This document shows, in pieces, positions 1 to 11,687 of a stretch of DNA of 64,000 nt. The first letter of the stretch is position 1. Every line of letters begins with the position of its first letter. The notes beneath the pieces are model-generated. The model did no database searches. It was given only the letters and a program-made list of their open reading frames with translations, and was not told the origin of the DNA. A program made the translations under genes and the position numbers. This DNA comes from Enoplolaimus lenunculus (Eukaryota > Nematoda > Enoplea > Enoplida > Thoracostomopsidae): positions 1-64,000 of the forward strand of contig JASANG010002542.1 of the NCBI GenBank assembly GCA_030248215.1, given 5' to 3'.

Positions 1-371
1 CTCCGGTATTTATCTTCCAAAAGCGGCAATTGCCATTCTTCTTCGGCGATTTCGGCTTCGTTAATGTTGCCCAGTTTGTAGCGGACTCCTGTATGAAGGG
101 CAGGGCTTACATAGTCGTCAATGTCGCGATACCGGGCAACAGGAGTAGACTCTTCTTGTTCTGCAAATATTGCTGCTTCTAGCTTATTTCTAGGCATACG
201 GGGTATAGGGTCTTCTTGGACATGATGGCCACATTCGTTTGAGGGGGTATCTTTTCGTGTCCCCCGTGGTTTGTATTTATCCAGCGAGCCGGCGAATTTA
301 GCCTCATGATGAAGTTGTTTTATCGAAGCGTCGAATGGGCAAAATTCCGTTATCGGAACCTTTGATGTCAT
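1..371 (-). CDS. N-terminal part of an unrecognised protein, runs off the left edge
   Basis: An open frame starts at the ATG complementary to 369-371 and stays open for about 123 codons to position 1. The start reads MTSKVPITEFCPFDASIKQ and the visible end is ...EEEWQLPLLEDKYR. The composition is that of a soluble, charged, intracellular protein (many E, D, K, R), with no signal peptide and no membrane segment. I do not recognise the family. Base composition is clearly less AT-rich than the flanks, which supports coding. The first exon of the next gene points the other way, 253 bp from this ATG. The frame is open throughout, so no splice site is needed within the window. Confidence 0.6.
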   Translation of the reverse strand, partial: MTSKVPITEFCPFDASIKQLHHEAKFAGSLDKYKPRGTRKDTPSNECGHHVQEDPIPRMPRNKLEAAIFAEQEESTPVARYRDIDDYVSPALHTGVRYKLGNINEAEIAEEEWQLPLLEDKYR

Positions 372-624
372 CGGTTTAAGCAAATTTGAATTTTTGAAAA
401 ATGTAAAACACAATAAAATACAAGAGTTTCTTAAAAAATTTTAAGTTAAGTTTATATAATTTAAGTAAAATTAATACTTAATTTTGTAACATTTCAACGT
501 TACTTGTTGCATTTCTGAAATATAAAGTCGATAACAGTAAATTTTCACACGTTAGTATACGTTTATTGTAGCAAAAACGCATGGGAAATATAACGGATGT
601 TTGAAAACTACAATCCTTGTTCTC
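372..624. promoter_or_regulatory. Possible shared promoter between two divergent genes
   Basis: This 253-bp AT-rich gap separates the ATG of the minus-strand gene (371) from the proposed signal-peptide ATG of the plus-strand gene (625). No TATA box or other element can be assigned with confidence; the claim rests on the head-to-head geometry only. Confidence 0.3.
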
Positions 625-3600
625 ATGGATGCTACATTTGCAATCCTACTTGTTCTTATATTAAGGCTCATGTAAGCTTACTTTTTTGCCTTAAACGTGC
701 ATCAGCCGCGTTATACAACTTTGTGCCCATGTTACTTTAAGGGGCGTCCAGGTATCTGGTGGGTCTATAAAAGTGTAGGTTTATATTACATTTTTTGCTT
801 ACGTGTAGGCTTAGGCTTAGGAACACATTTTTGCAACGCTTAGGCTTCGGCTTAGACTTCGCCCCTAAAAGTATTAACATTGACCCAACTTTGGAATCAA
901 AAACTGAAATGCTGCCTAATTCAGTATGTGGGGCGTTCCTGCTCAAATAGTATCAATAGATAAATAGTATAGATCGGCACCGGATATCCGGATATCCGGA
1001 TATGAAAAATATCCGGATATGTATCCGAAATGAAACGTGTATCCGGATATCCAGGTAAATATCCGGCAAGAATTGCCGGATATCCGGATATGAAAAAATA
1101 TCCGATGCCCATCACTAATAAATAGAGAGATGTAAATTGGCCAGTAGTAGTGATGTCGTATTAAAAGGACTACTCGCACGCACCTAAAATTAAACTTTGG
1201 GTTCTTTCATATTAAAAAAAGCTTCGTAGTATAGAATGGTCATAACTGGTTGAAAGCGTTTGCCATATTTGCACCAGCTGAATGACGTTTCGTTACCGAA
1301 GCGAACGAGAAGACAGACGCATGTTTTTGCAGCCAAACTTCTATGATAACTGTATTCTCTACAGTGTAAATTTGAATGAGCTGATTAATCAATTCAACTA
1401 GCGAGTTGGTTATTTCTGAGTTAATAACAGTAAACTTTAACTCACTCTGTGTTGCGCTAATTACCACTCTGAGTTGAGGTGACTCTGGGTGAGTTGATTA
1501 ATTAACTCAGAGTGAATTGAATCAACTCATAATTCTGAGTTCTGACAGTCCTAACTCAGACTGAGTGATTCAACTCACTCTGAGTTAAAATTAACTCACT
1601 GATATTTACAGTGTATAACGGGGGGCGCTGCTATGTACACCAGCCCCCCCCCTCAATTTGGTTTGTTTGTAGACGTTGAAAAATGGCCCCAGCCAGCCCT
1701 AAAAAAACTGTTAAAATCAAAAACGGTTCGAAATTGGAACTAGAAATTCCGTGAACTCAGAATAAATTATTTTCAAAAATTATTGTCGAAACAACGGCGA
1801 CGCTATTAAACTGAATATATTTGCCTTCAGTGTAAATTCCAATGATTTGAGTAATCAACTCAGATCGCGAGTTTGATATTTCTTAAAAATCGAGCATTAA
1901 CTGAAACTGAGTTGAGTTGAATCTCACTCTGAATTGAGTTAACTATGGTTGAGCTGGCTAATTAAAATCAGAATGAGTTGAATTAAGTCGGAAATCTGAC
2001 TTCGGAGTGTTCTAATTCAGAGCTCAAATTTCTGAGTGAATTCTACTCATTCTGAGTTAAAATCAACTCACTGCAATTTACAGTGTAGACATTGGCGTCC
2101 CGGTTGACTTCTGAATGTTCTAATTCAGACCTCAAATTTTTGTTTGAATTCTTCTCATTACGAGTGAAAATCAACTCACTGGAATTTACAGTGTTGTAGA
2201 CATTGGTGTACCGGTCTGGCGGATGGCGGGACTGAGAGCAATAACTAAATGCTGGTTCTTAGAAAAAAGATTGCGATTCATAAGCGCAAGCCGTATTATT
2301 ATCAACAGCATGTAGAAGACATAAAATGGCTATAAGATTAACGGCCCATGTTACTTTTAAGGGGCGTCCAGGTTTCTGATGGGTTTAAAAAACAGTAGGT
2401 TTAGATTCTAGATTACGTTTTTTGCTTATGTTTAGGCTTAGGCTTAGTCTTAGGCTTAGGAATACGCTTAATCTACTATTACGCCCCAAAAAGTAAACAT
2501 TGGCCACATTAATGAGCAAAAACAAACCAACTCGTGCCCTTTCTTCAAGATTACACAGCTTAATAGGTTCAGGTTTAGGCAAAGTTGTAAGGTTTCGGTT
2601 TGAGTAATTATTTGCCAAAAATCTAAACCTTAGCTTAAGCGTGGTGCCTAAGAATAAGCCTGGGGCGAGAAAGCTTAAAAAAACTAAAGACAAACCCAAA
2701 AAAATACTTAGTCTGTGAATTGAAATTTAAACTTAATAAAATATTTCAGGAATTTTGCCGAAACTGGAATCTGTTGCCACAATGCCAACTGCAGTAACCC
2801 GAAACCGAAATCCGCTAAAAGGTTCTACGGTGCGGACCGTATAGAACACGGCCATTACAGTAGCGTAGGCATATTCCTAAGCCTAAGCCTAAGCCTAAGC
2901 CTAACCTAAGCTAAGTATAAAATGTCTAAAGCTTAAACTGACTCTAGTACAGCTCCGCCGAAAAACGATCCGGCCCTAGTCTACACATGGGCCCATGGTG
3001 CCTATAAAGGACTCCCAAACAAACCAAAAATCCGGCTCAAACAGCAAGAAATTCATTTTGTGCTCACATATGTATATGTATATATTACACATAATAATAT
3101 ATACATACATATATATTTATTTATATATACATACATATACATATATGTCTATATCTGTAGATATGTTTATATAAATGCAAACCCGTTGACGAAAAACATC
3201 AACAAAAATCAAATTGCAATTGCGCACACTCGCACAAATAACAATTTGCAGTCAAAATGCACCAGAAACTGCATAAATATGCAAGCAAACATCGTCGCTG
3301 AGTTGCACATATTTGCAGCCGCGAGGGACGGGGAATACGGCTGCAATTGTGAAATGATCGGTGTGAAATCAAAGGTATTGCAACGATAAACACAGCCTCG
3401 AGGCCAGAAAATGCTAATAAAATGCTGAGCCCGTAGTCAGAGTGCACCAGCGGTTTACCCTAGAAAAATTTTGACTGCTAGCAAAGTAAAGAGACTAGCT
3501 TGATAAGTTATCCAAAATCCTTGTATACCAATCCTGAAGATATTTTAGTACAAAGCGTAGTTCGTCAAACTCCCATATTAGCATATAGCAACTATCATCA

Positions 3601-6600
3601 GTTAGTAATAGGTTTTCAAACTCACTAACAATTGCAGTTGTTGAACTCAAAATTGGTACACAAGTAGAGCGAACCATATACGAAAAATAGTGCTGAATTT
3701 TGTGCCTCACAGCATTCCTTGGTTCAAAAGTAACAAGACCTATCATCAACTGGCGATAGGTGCTACACACATTTAAGAATACGGACCAAGGGTGGCTAAG
3801 GGACAGAGCAAAAGATGAGAAAAAATTTCTAGAGGGGGTACAGGAAAAGTTTACTAAAATCTGAAATAGTTTTAAGGTTGCCAAAATTCATCCGGTAAGG
3901 TAAAAGTGCGAAAGGCTTCAAATTTGTGGCACCTTCCTCGTTTCTCTCCCTTGGAGCTGCGGTCTTTGATGAACTTACCCTGGAGCTCAAATCGGTTAAC
4001 CACAAAGACAACCGAGAAATATGGTATGGAACTTTAACCCTCAAGGTAAATATGACCCCTCACAGCCTGCTTTAAATGGTAAAAAGGTTACGAAAGTTAA
4101 AAAATTTGAATTTTAAAAAATATTTGATGTTTGTTTACGCTGTAAAGTTCTGATGAGTTGATTAATCAACTAAAGATAGAGAATAAGTTATTTACGAAAA
4201 AACGTTCCGCCCATGATCTTTACATTGGTCGTTGCGCCAAAGCTGTTACACGATTTATGCACATATTCCTGTAATATGGAACAAGTGTATTTACCAAATA
4301 TCACAAGAGGATGTTTTGCGCAAGCACAAGCCATCAATTTTATTATTTCAGGGTAAACACGAAGATATGGGAAAACCAGGAGACCCTGGAGCAAACGTGA
4401 GTATTTGGATTCGAAGGTTCTGAGCTCAATACCGTCCTTTTCCTTGGTCCACCTTGGCCGACAAGGTTATCAATGGCAATAAAGGAATTCTATGCGAAGA
4501 ATATTTATCTTTTTCGCTCTATGAATGTTCGTGCCGCTTCTGTTAAAACGGACGATGCATCGCCTGCGTACTGTAACAGACGATGCATCGCCTGCGTACT
4601 GTAACAGACGATGCGTCGCCTGCGTATTGTAGCAGGCGATGGGTCGTCTGCGTACTGTACAGCGTGCGCGCCTGCGATGGGTCGTCTGCGTACTGTAACA
4701 GGCGATGCGTCGCCTGCGTACTGTAACAGACGATGCGTCGTCTGCGTACTGTAACAGACGATGCGTCGTCTGCGTACTGTAACAGACGATGCGTCGTCTG
4801 CGTACTATACGGGTAGCGTTATATTTTTGATAACGTCCGGCGCCGTCCGTCACCGTCCGGCGTAGTCCGCCATTGTAATGCAACGCACATTTATTTCCGC
4901 ATGGAACTGCCGGACGACGCCGCACGGCAAGTATATCGCCACCCTTACTCTGGCTGATTGGGACAATTATTCTCAATCTCTATGTTTCTAAAATTTCTTT
5001 TTTCAAACGACAACATTGTAAATTCCAAATCAACTAAGCTAGAAAGTGTAGTTATTTCTGAGTTAATAACAGTAAACATCAACTCACTCTGAGTTGAATT
5101 AATTTTCACTCTAAGTTCAGTTGATTCCGAGTAAGTCGAATACTTAAATCAGAGTGAGCTTTACTGACTCAGAATTCTGAGTTCTGAAAATCCTAACTCA
5201 GATTGAGTGATTCAACTCATTCTGAGTTAAAATCAACTCACTGGGATTTACATTGAAGATTAACATTTACTGAAACGGTCGGCGTTATACTCCGCCCAAA
5301 ACGTGAACAACACCTCGACCAAATATATTTCAAAATTTGTAAAATAGCATAAAGTCCCGGCCAAGTATTTAAATTAAAACATAACAAATTTTAAGTTTGA
5401 TGAAAATTTCGCTATATATTAAAATTAACAGTTTGCAGGCACAGACAGAAGTTGAATTTTGGCTAACGTCACAACTGGTAGCGTAAACTTTATTCAAATG
5501 ATTTTGATCGAAACCAAAATTTTATAATGAATATAGCGACTATCGAAAGTTTAACGATAGCTTTGTAACCGGGCCCGTAGCCAAGGGGGGGCAGGGAGGC
5601 TCAGCCCCCCATGGAAAAAATTTTGGCCCCCTAGAAAGTTTTCAACCTCTGCTTGTAACTCATTGAAAACCGTTGAATGCCCCTCCTGAAAAATTTTTAG
5701 CCCCCCCATAGCTAGGCGAGCTGGCTACAGGCCTGTTTGTAACCTGACGAACGTATACAGTTATGGATCGCACAATTTGAGCACTGAGAGCAAATTAAAT
5801 GCGAAAACTGTGCTAAATTTCGAAGTCTATAAGCTTCAACAGGTAACAATTTCTATTTGTCATAGTTCAAGTCGTAATTTAGCCCAATTCCGAATTGAGG
5901 TAGTCCAGGACCTGCATTCTCAAATGCGTATTGCTCACCTTCATCATCAATTAGCGATAGCTTTTCAAACTGACGAACATCTGCAGTTGAAGATCTCAAA
6001 ATTGGTACAGAAGTAGCGCAAATCAAACGCGAACAATGCGTTGAATATCGAACCTCACCATGCGATGGTTTCAAAGTTACACGACCTATCACCAACTGGT
6101 GATAGGTGCTACTCACACATTTGAGAATACGGGCTCAGAATTTCGACTTGGGTTAGGCCAACATGAAAGTATTTTTTGGCACAAGCTGCGCTCATGGTAA
6201 TTTGTTAATACCCTGATGCTATACACAATTTTGATTGGCTGGTATAAATATTTTGTTTTCTGCGGATTTTCCATGTCTACGTTGTAACCAATTAGAACGT
6301 ATAAAACTAGAATTAGCCTTTATCTGAAGCTGCGAGCTAACCAATCAAAAACGTACATCATTGTCAAAGATAATAGCACTTTGGGCAAGCCCAAATCGTA
6401 GTTCCGCTTTGGACTAACCCAATTTGTACGTGGGTCGAATTACAGTTCCGGCTACAACACATACGAGAAAACATGTATAAGTATTGCACTGTGGTCGACA
6501 CTGGCGAATTCGTCAGGGTCATTCATGTCTGAATGGTTCCGAATAATAATCACGTCAAACTTTTATGTTAAATTTAGTACTAAAATTGCGTTTAGCTTCC

Positions 6601-9600
6601 GGTTCGCTTTGTTCGTGAGCTTGTTTCGTTGTATCATATGACGTGCGGGGTATCCGGTCAGAAATTTCTGGATGAGCCACCGGGTTTACCAGGTTCGATT
6701 CAAATGTTAGAGATGGTCGTTTTTTGGTTTGCAGGGTACAGACGGAACGTGCGTCCCAGGCTGCTCGGAAGAAGTACGTGTTTGGAAACAGGATTCATAA
6801 TAGAAGACAGTATACTTGTAGTGGGTGCATTTAGCGTCGTATCTGGCATTTTAGGCCGGAGCATATCAAGGAACTTATATATCTAAATAGGGCTCTTATT
6901 CCTTCATATTTAAAATTATGGTTTAGGCTTAGGCTTCGGCTTAGGTAAGTATTTGGCTAAACCAAAACCTGAGTTTTAACGTTAGCCTGATTTAGTCGAA
7001 GCCTTGAGGGGACGTGAACAAAAACCAAACTGGCTAATGCAAAAGCATGTAAATTTTTTATTTGGTTTGAAAATTGTGAACTGCGCCAGTAGGTTATTTA
7101 GCTTGTTTTTGATACCATGAGCAATTCAGATTAACACTGAGCGCCCAATTTCAACCGTGTACCCAGCTTGTTCGTGCTAGGGGGGTGCAAAACAATTATG
7201 AAATGGATATATTGTTGATTTCGCAAGACTTTACACGCCACCCTTAAACCTTCCAAGGAAAACCCAAGTTTTCTAAGGGGAGGGTCAAAACGCCTAAGCC
7301 CTCTTAGCCTAAGAGCCAGCCTGGTCAGTCTTCATTACAGTTCTGGTCACTGTTTTTCAGGATGCCCGTTTGATTTTTAACCAAAAAGCGGCTCATATAT
7401 TGATGGACATGTTCAGCGGTAAAAGAAGCAACCCGAGTTTGCAAGTGTCAATTATCATCGAACAAATTTGGGCACATCTATTGAATTAGGACTTTTCTAT
7501 AATTAAATCTGAAATGCCCCACATACGTATTTTGGGTAACTTTTCAGCATTACTTTGGTTACAATATTTTCTTAGAACACAAACGTAATTGTTCAATAGA
7601 AAATAATTCACATGCAGACTGTTGTGCATTCACTAGCGCATTGCGCAAAGCCGGCTAACTAGTTTATTATTGTAAGCTTATCGAAAGCTCATTTGCATGA
7701 ACAAGTTGTTTCTGCAACAACTTGCAAGATGCAAGTCTTGTGTCAAACTTGCAGTTGCGTCTTCTCGCAGCAAAAACTTGCACGTGTGAATAGAGTTTAA
7801 TGTTTTACAAAATGCGGCATCAATCATTTCGAATGGTTGAACATCCATTTGGAAACAAGAGTTCTTTGTAACGTCTTGTTTTCGAAAATCCCGAAGAATA
7901 TAGAAGAAATAGAAAGAATGATAAAGAATTTCTTTCAATGTTAACCCTAACACATGCATAGACAAACACTACTTGATACAAGAGGGGGCGGGGGGTGTAC
8001 GCTTCACTGTCAGAAAATATTTTGCAACAAAAACTAGCAAAGGGTTTCTCTACCTTCCAATTTTCCCCCTCAAAAAATTAGCAGATATATAGTAACATTT
8101 GCCAGCCCCCCTCAAAATTCTTTGATCTGCCGGCGAAGTTACATGTGTATACCCGCGAAAACTTTAACCTGAAAACTATTGCATATTTCGATATATTAAT
8201 TATTAAACGCTGTACTTAGAATAGTTCTCATTAACCATTTTCTACATGAATATTTTCGATTTCATCTCACATCAAATTTCAAACTCGAATTCGAAACCTG
8301 AGGCTGAAGGATTAGACGCGATTACCATCCCTTTTTGGACGATAAGAGCTGTGGACGCTGAAGCTCGAGCTGTGGACGCTCGATCTCGAGCTGGCTTCGC
8401 TCGTTGTGTGCATATTTTGTACTGTGCATACGTGTAATAATTGTTAAACACTGCACAACCCATTCCGCGTTACTTTACGTGCAGATTCCAGGGCGTAGTT
8501 AGAATTTCATTTTGGAAGTGAATACTAACGACGTCTAAACATTTTTTTGCGAGAGAGCGTACTGAACGAGGGGGGACATCGATTTATCCTCTACCTTGTA
8601 AATTCCAGTGAGTTGATTTTAACTCAGTATGAGTTGAATCATTCAATTTGAGTTAAGACTTTCAGAACTTAGAATTCTCAGTCAGTAAAACTCACTCAGA
8701 GATAATTATTCAACTTACGCGGAATCAGCTGAACACAGAGTGAGGATAATGTTCAACTCAGTGTGAGTTAATGTTAACAGTTATAACTCAGAAATAACTA
8801 ACTCTCTAGCTGAGTTGATTTTATCAATTCATTGGAATTTACAGAGATGATTATTCTACAGGCTGTAAAAAAAGCCAGTTTAGCTCCTTAATCCTAACGC
8901 TCCTGGACTCAGCTTGCGCTCGCTTGTTCATATAGTAGACTCTATGCATAAAACAGCTAATTTAGCATTTTTGTTACAGATCCTAAACAAGACTTGACTG
9001 CGGTTGGTGACGAACCCTGTGTTCGCAGACAATGGACGCCTTGGAGCGTTTGCAGCGATCCTTGCAACGGTGGAAAATCGCTCCGACTGCAACAGCGCGT
9101 ATCCGGTGATTGCAAGGCGTTCAAACGACAACTGCGCAACTGCAATTTATTTCCATGTCCATTGCGTAAGTCATTGTTTCGGTTATTTTAAAGTTAGGTA
9201 TTCGGTATATATATTATATATATATTATATATATTATATATATTATATATATATATAATATATATCATATATATATTATATATATAATTTTTTTAATCCA
9301 CAGCATGACGAAATTAGGCCCATTTTTAGGTTTTCGCTATTCTATCTGTGACGCATGAGGCCGTCTGTCGCCGCTCATCATAAATACAAGTAAATACAAT
9401 ATTCGACGCGCAGTGGCGTTTCATGATTAAGACTTAGAAATGAAATAACCACAAATGTGGGTCAGAAAAACGCTTGCTTTCTACCAAATTACCCGTTAGC
9501 AGGGTTCAAACAGGAACTAAATTTTGCCGGAACAGGAACAGGAATAGAATTTATGCAGGAATGGCGGCCGGAACAGAATTTCCGGGAATAGAATTTATGC

Positions 9601-10070
9601 AGGAATGGCGGCCGGAACAGAATTTCCGGGAATAGAATTTATGCAGGAATGGCGGCCGGAACAGAATTTCCGGTTGAACAATTCCCATTAGTGTTGTGTT
9701 TGCAATATGCACCAACGATGGCATTTGCTTATTGCAATAAGATTCAAAGTGTTGTAACTGTGATATTTCAGATTGCATAACTTCGCCGTGGTCCCAATGG
9801 TCGTCTTGTACCAACGGCTTGGCGCGTCGTAATCGTTTGGTCCTTCGGCCGGCGTTGTTTGGCGGCCTTGGCTGTCCTCATTTGCTAGAAACAGTCCCTT
9901 GTCATCCTGGCAGGAGCACATTCGCTGGTCCTGTAACTCCTGTTGGTCGGAGGCGCCTTCCTGGTCCTCCTGTTCGCAGTAAACGTAGCGTTAATAACTC
10001 GATTCAGGGATTGAGACGGATTTGGAAGAAAGTTTTGACATTTTTTGAAATTAATTTGATGAACTTTTAA
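625..10070 (+). CDS. Secreted EGF-like / collagen-like / two-TSP1 protein (8 exons, 257 aa)
   Basis: Proposed exons: 625-671, 2750-2793, 3319-3374, 4352-4396, 6735-6773, 7361-7418, 8980-9165, 9772-10070. All junctions are GT-AG and all phases agree; the total is 774 nt (257 aa plus stop). Residues 1-16 form a short hydrophobic signal peptide (MDATFAILLVLILRL). Residues about 23-50 have a half EGF-like pattern (CCHNANC...DGEYGCNC). Residues 50-69 are Gly-X-Y-like (GKPGDPGANGTDG), partly in an exon of 45 bp, a size common in collagen genes. A Cys pair (TCVPGC) and a helical stretch (DARLIFNQKAAHILMDMFS) follow. Two thrombospondin type 1 repeats start at W115 (WTPWSVC) and W165 (WSQWSSC...CP.LETVPC). 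The tail is basic with a furin-like RSKRS site. AATAAA lies at 10128-10133. The exon chain is inference; the TSP1 exons are the safest part. Alternative: a donor at 9979 (phase 1) could join this gene to the CAP gene downstream. Confidence 0.62.
725..894. mobile_element. Family C3 element (TTAGGC core)
   Basis: Begins CCCATGTTACTTTAAGGGGC, has a TTAGGC-rich core and ends with the degenerate complement (GCCCCTAAAAGTATTAACATTG). It lies in the first intron of the EGF/TSP1 gene. Confidence 0.6.
975..1105. repeat. Array of the palindromic octamer ATATCCGG/CCGGATAT
   Basis: The palindromic unit CCGGATATCCGG recurs about nine times, partly in direct tandem and partly spaced by short AT-rich tracts. 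The ORFs across it are by-products of the repeat. Confidence 0.7.
1362..1613. mobile_element. Family A MITE (ACTCA-rich)
   Basis: Ends are CAGTGTAAATT and AATATTTACAGTG-like inverted repeats; the interior is a run of ACTCA/TGAGT words with palindromic symmetry. Same family as the copies at 12963, 22192, 48455 and 63197. Confidence 0.75.
1828..2215. mobile_element. Family A MITE with a duplicated right end
   Basis: A degenerate Family A copy spans 1828-2085. Its last 100 bp and the flank GTAGACATTGG are repeated at about 2086-2215, a local tandem duplication across the element boundary. Confidence 0.65.
2343..2505. mobile_element. Family C3 element (TTAGGC core)
   Basis: Starts GGCCCATGTTACTTTTAAGG and ends GCCCCAAAAAGTAAACATTGGCC, with TTAGGC hexamers between. 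Lies in intron 1 of the EGF/TSP1 gene. Confidence 0.7.
2835..2992. mobile_element. Family C2 element (TTAGGC core)
   Basis: Left end ACCGTATAGAACACGGCC and right end GATCCGGCCCTAGTCTACAC flank CTAAGC repeats and the conserved AGTCTAAAGCTTAAACTGACTC subterminal block. Lies between exons 2 and 3 of the EGF/TSP1 gene. Confidence 0.6.
3060..3180. repeat. TA/CATA-rich low-complexity tract
   Basis: Dense ATATAC/TATGTA repeats. The open frame through it is not coding. Confidence 0.8.
3580..3790. mobile_element. Family M inverted-repeat element
   Basis: Shares the blocks CATCAGTTAGTAATAGGTTTTC, AAAATTGGTACA and AACAAGACCTATCATCAACTG with the copies near 5925, 21713 and 48055. Its two ends are inverted versions of the same motif (CTATCATCAGTT / ACTGGCGATAGG). 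The interior codes for nothing. Confidence 0.55.
4137..4195. mobile_element. Family A MITE end fragment
   Basis: About 60 bp matching only one terminus of Family A (GTTGATTAATCAACT). Confidence 0.5.
4552..4812. repeat. 28-bp minisatellite, about nine units
   Basis: Unit GACGATGCATCGCCTGCGTAC plus CTGTAACA, with each unit holding short inverted repeats (GACGATGC/GCGTCGTC). The right flank (to about 4930) reads as one end of a Family G element (CGTCCGGCGCCGTCCGTCACC), so the array probably grew inside a transposon. Confidence 0.75.
5013..5254. mobile_element. Family A MITE
   Basis: ACATTGTAAATTCC at the left, GGGATTTACATTG at the right, ACTCA-rich palindromic interior. Confidence 0.75.
5570..5735. 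mobile_element. Family E hAT-like MITE with intact 8-bp duplication
   Basis: Terminal repeats CGGGCCCGTAGCC and GGCTACAGGCCTG are inverted copies. The element is flanked by a perfect 8-bp direct repeat TTTGTAAC (5562-5569 and 5736-5743). An 8-bp target duplication with CAG-type ends is the known mark of the hAT superfamily. No transposase is present. Confidence 0.8.
5925..6125. mobile_element. Family M inverted-repeat element
   Basis: Same blocks as at 3580: ATCATCAATTAGCGATAG, AAAATTGGTACAGAAGTA, ACGACCTATCACCAACTGG. Confidence 0.55.
7640..7800. mobile_element. Family F element, right end
   Basis: Ends with TTCTCGCAGCAAAAACTTGC followed by ACGTGTGAATAGAG, the terminal inverted repeat of Family F (compare 30753 and 38535). 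Only one end is recognisable. Confidence 0.55.
8223..8460. mobile_element. Diverged Family D element (TTAA-flanked)
   Basis: Starts TTAACCATTTTCTACATG like the Family D start, keeps a remnant of the B-box region (TCGAATTCGAAACC) and the ATACGTGTAATAATTGTTAAA block found near the far end of Family D. Its short ORFs on both strands are not genes. Confidence 0.5.
8594..8845. mobile_element. Family A MITE
   Basis: Left CCTTGTAAATTCC, right GGAATTTACAG, ACTCA-rich interior; it lies 135 bp upstream of the first TSP1 exon. Confidence 0.75.
9197..9293. repeat. (TA)n / TATAT microsatellite
   Basis: Almost pure ATAT tract in the intron between the two TSP1 exons. Confidence 0.85.
9495..9690. mobile_element. 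Family I element with a 43-44 bp tandem repeat
   Basis: Opens with AGGGTTCAAACAGGAACTAA and closes with ATTTCCGGTTGAAC, the degenerate Family I ends. Inside, a unit containing AATTTATGCAGGAATGGCGG is repeated three times. Confidence 0.55.
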
Positions 10071-10302
10071 AAATTGAAATTTTTAGGATTATCGTTGTTT
10101 TGGCTGGTTTTTAAAAATTTGTTCTGAAATAAAATGTTTTATGGGTTGCGATTAAGCATTTTCTGAAATGAATATTTTCTATTTTAAGCAGATACACCCT
10201 GGTTTTAAGTAACCTTTGGAACCAGGATCTAAAAATCAATATGTGCTTACAGTGATATTAAAACTGAATGGCTAGAATTTTGCACAATGCCTATAATATA
10301 TG

Positions 10303-10548
10303 GGTCCATGTAAAGATCAGGGGCGGAACGCTTTTCTGTAAGGCTAGAATAGAGTAAGCTTAAGATTTAGACTATTTTTTGCTTGGCTTAGGCTTAGGCT
10401 TAGGCTTAGAAATATGTTCATTCTTACGCTTAGGCTTAGGTTTAGGCTTAGGCTTAGAAATATGTTCATTCTTACGCTTAGGCTTAGGCTTAGGCTTAGG
10501 CTTAAGAATATGCTTATAATACTGTTCCGCCCCTGTTCTTTACATTCA
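10303..10548. mobile_element. Family C1 element (TTAGGC core)
   Basis: Left GGTCCATGTAAAGATCAGG, right CGCCCCTGTTCTTTACATT, core of GCTTAGGCTTAGG repeats interrupted by AAATATGTTCATTCTTAC spacers. Confidence 0.75.
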
Positions 10549-11049
10549 CCCAAACTTGAAAGCTGTTTCGCTACCGGTGACTAACACAAAAAAATAGTTG
10601 AAATGTTTTCTAAAAATCGTCTAAATTTCAGCGTTTTTTTTCTCGCAACCTTGAAATTCTAATTTCACTTTTAAACCAATTATACCTGGCACTGGCCACT
10701 GAATTAATCAGTCATGGGATGTTTGGGTTACTGGCAAAATATGTATCCATCGTTAAAACGCTGAGACTAATAAGCGCATATTTATTGTAATTTTATACAC
10801 AAAAAATATTTTGGTTCAAAAATTCATGAACCAGTTTTTCGTTGTCGGCCAAAAAATAGGTTTAATTATGCACCAATATGCTTTTTTTGTGCCAAACAGG
10901 TTGCAGTCATCATAATTTATATCATTAGTCCGGTTTTCACATCGAGATGGTATACCCTTATTGTAAGGGAGCAAAATTTCGGGCCTTTCGGATCCGGTAG
11001 GGCATTCAAAAAGTTGTGAGTGTCTACTTTATATCTCGGTTCTGCAAAA

Positions 11050-11510
11050 ATTTTCAAGGAAATATATAGACTATAGTGACCCGTATAAGACGGGGTAATA
11101 AGAGTGGGGTCCACATTTTGAGCCTCAATCAATAGGTGTTCGTATCCCTAATAAGAGTCCGTAAGCGGATAGAGTCCCTAAATCCTAATTATAGAGTCCA
11201 TAAATGTCAAATATCCATAATTGTAGCGCATAATTGACTACAGGGCGAAATAATTTGAGTTTGAAACTATAAAGCGTACTTAAGTTTTGAAAGTAAAATT
11301 CCAAAGTATAACCTTGCATTATCGCTCATGCTTTTGATTCAAGCGCAATAAACGTTTAATTTAACAGATACTTGCACCACCGGATATATGTCAGCAACGG
11401 AGTGCGGCGGAGGGCGGGTTGAAAATAAGTAACAGTCTGTAACCGAATAACAAGGGGACACCCTCTGGAGATGCCAAATAAATATCAGTCCCCTCTCTTA
11501 TTCAAATCAA
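11050..11510. mobile_element. Broken Family H element pieces
   Basis: Contains GTGACCCGTATAAGACGGGG and, further on, CGGATATATGTCAGCAACGG and GTAACCGAATAACAAGGGG, all parts of Family H (complete copy at 43226). Order is disturbed. Confidence 0.5.
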
Positions 11511-11687
11511 TACAGTGTATACATTAATTGTTGCAATTTTTGGCTTGTTTTTATCTAAAATAATTCGTTTTTCAATACATTAAAGCTGTTTGATTAATAT
11601 TTCTCTACTGAATCCAACTTATCATGATTCACTTGTAAGTTTATGAACGGTTTACTGAAACTTGTTCATTGAACGCTTTTTATTAGC

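Noticed and set aside
4470-4976. 168-codon minus-strand frame
   Set aside because: Comes from the 28-bp minisatellite and a GC-rich Family G piece; Arg-rich, no start or splice context.
6629-6700. Extra collagen-like exon (GVSGQKFLDEPPGLPG)
   Set aside because: No acceptor in front of it and a poor donor; the exon chain of the EGF/TSP1 gene closes in phase without it.
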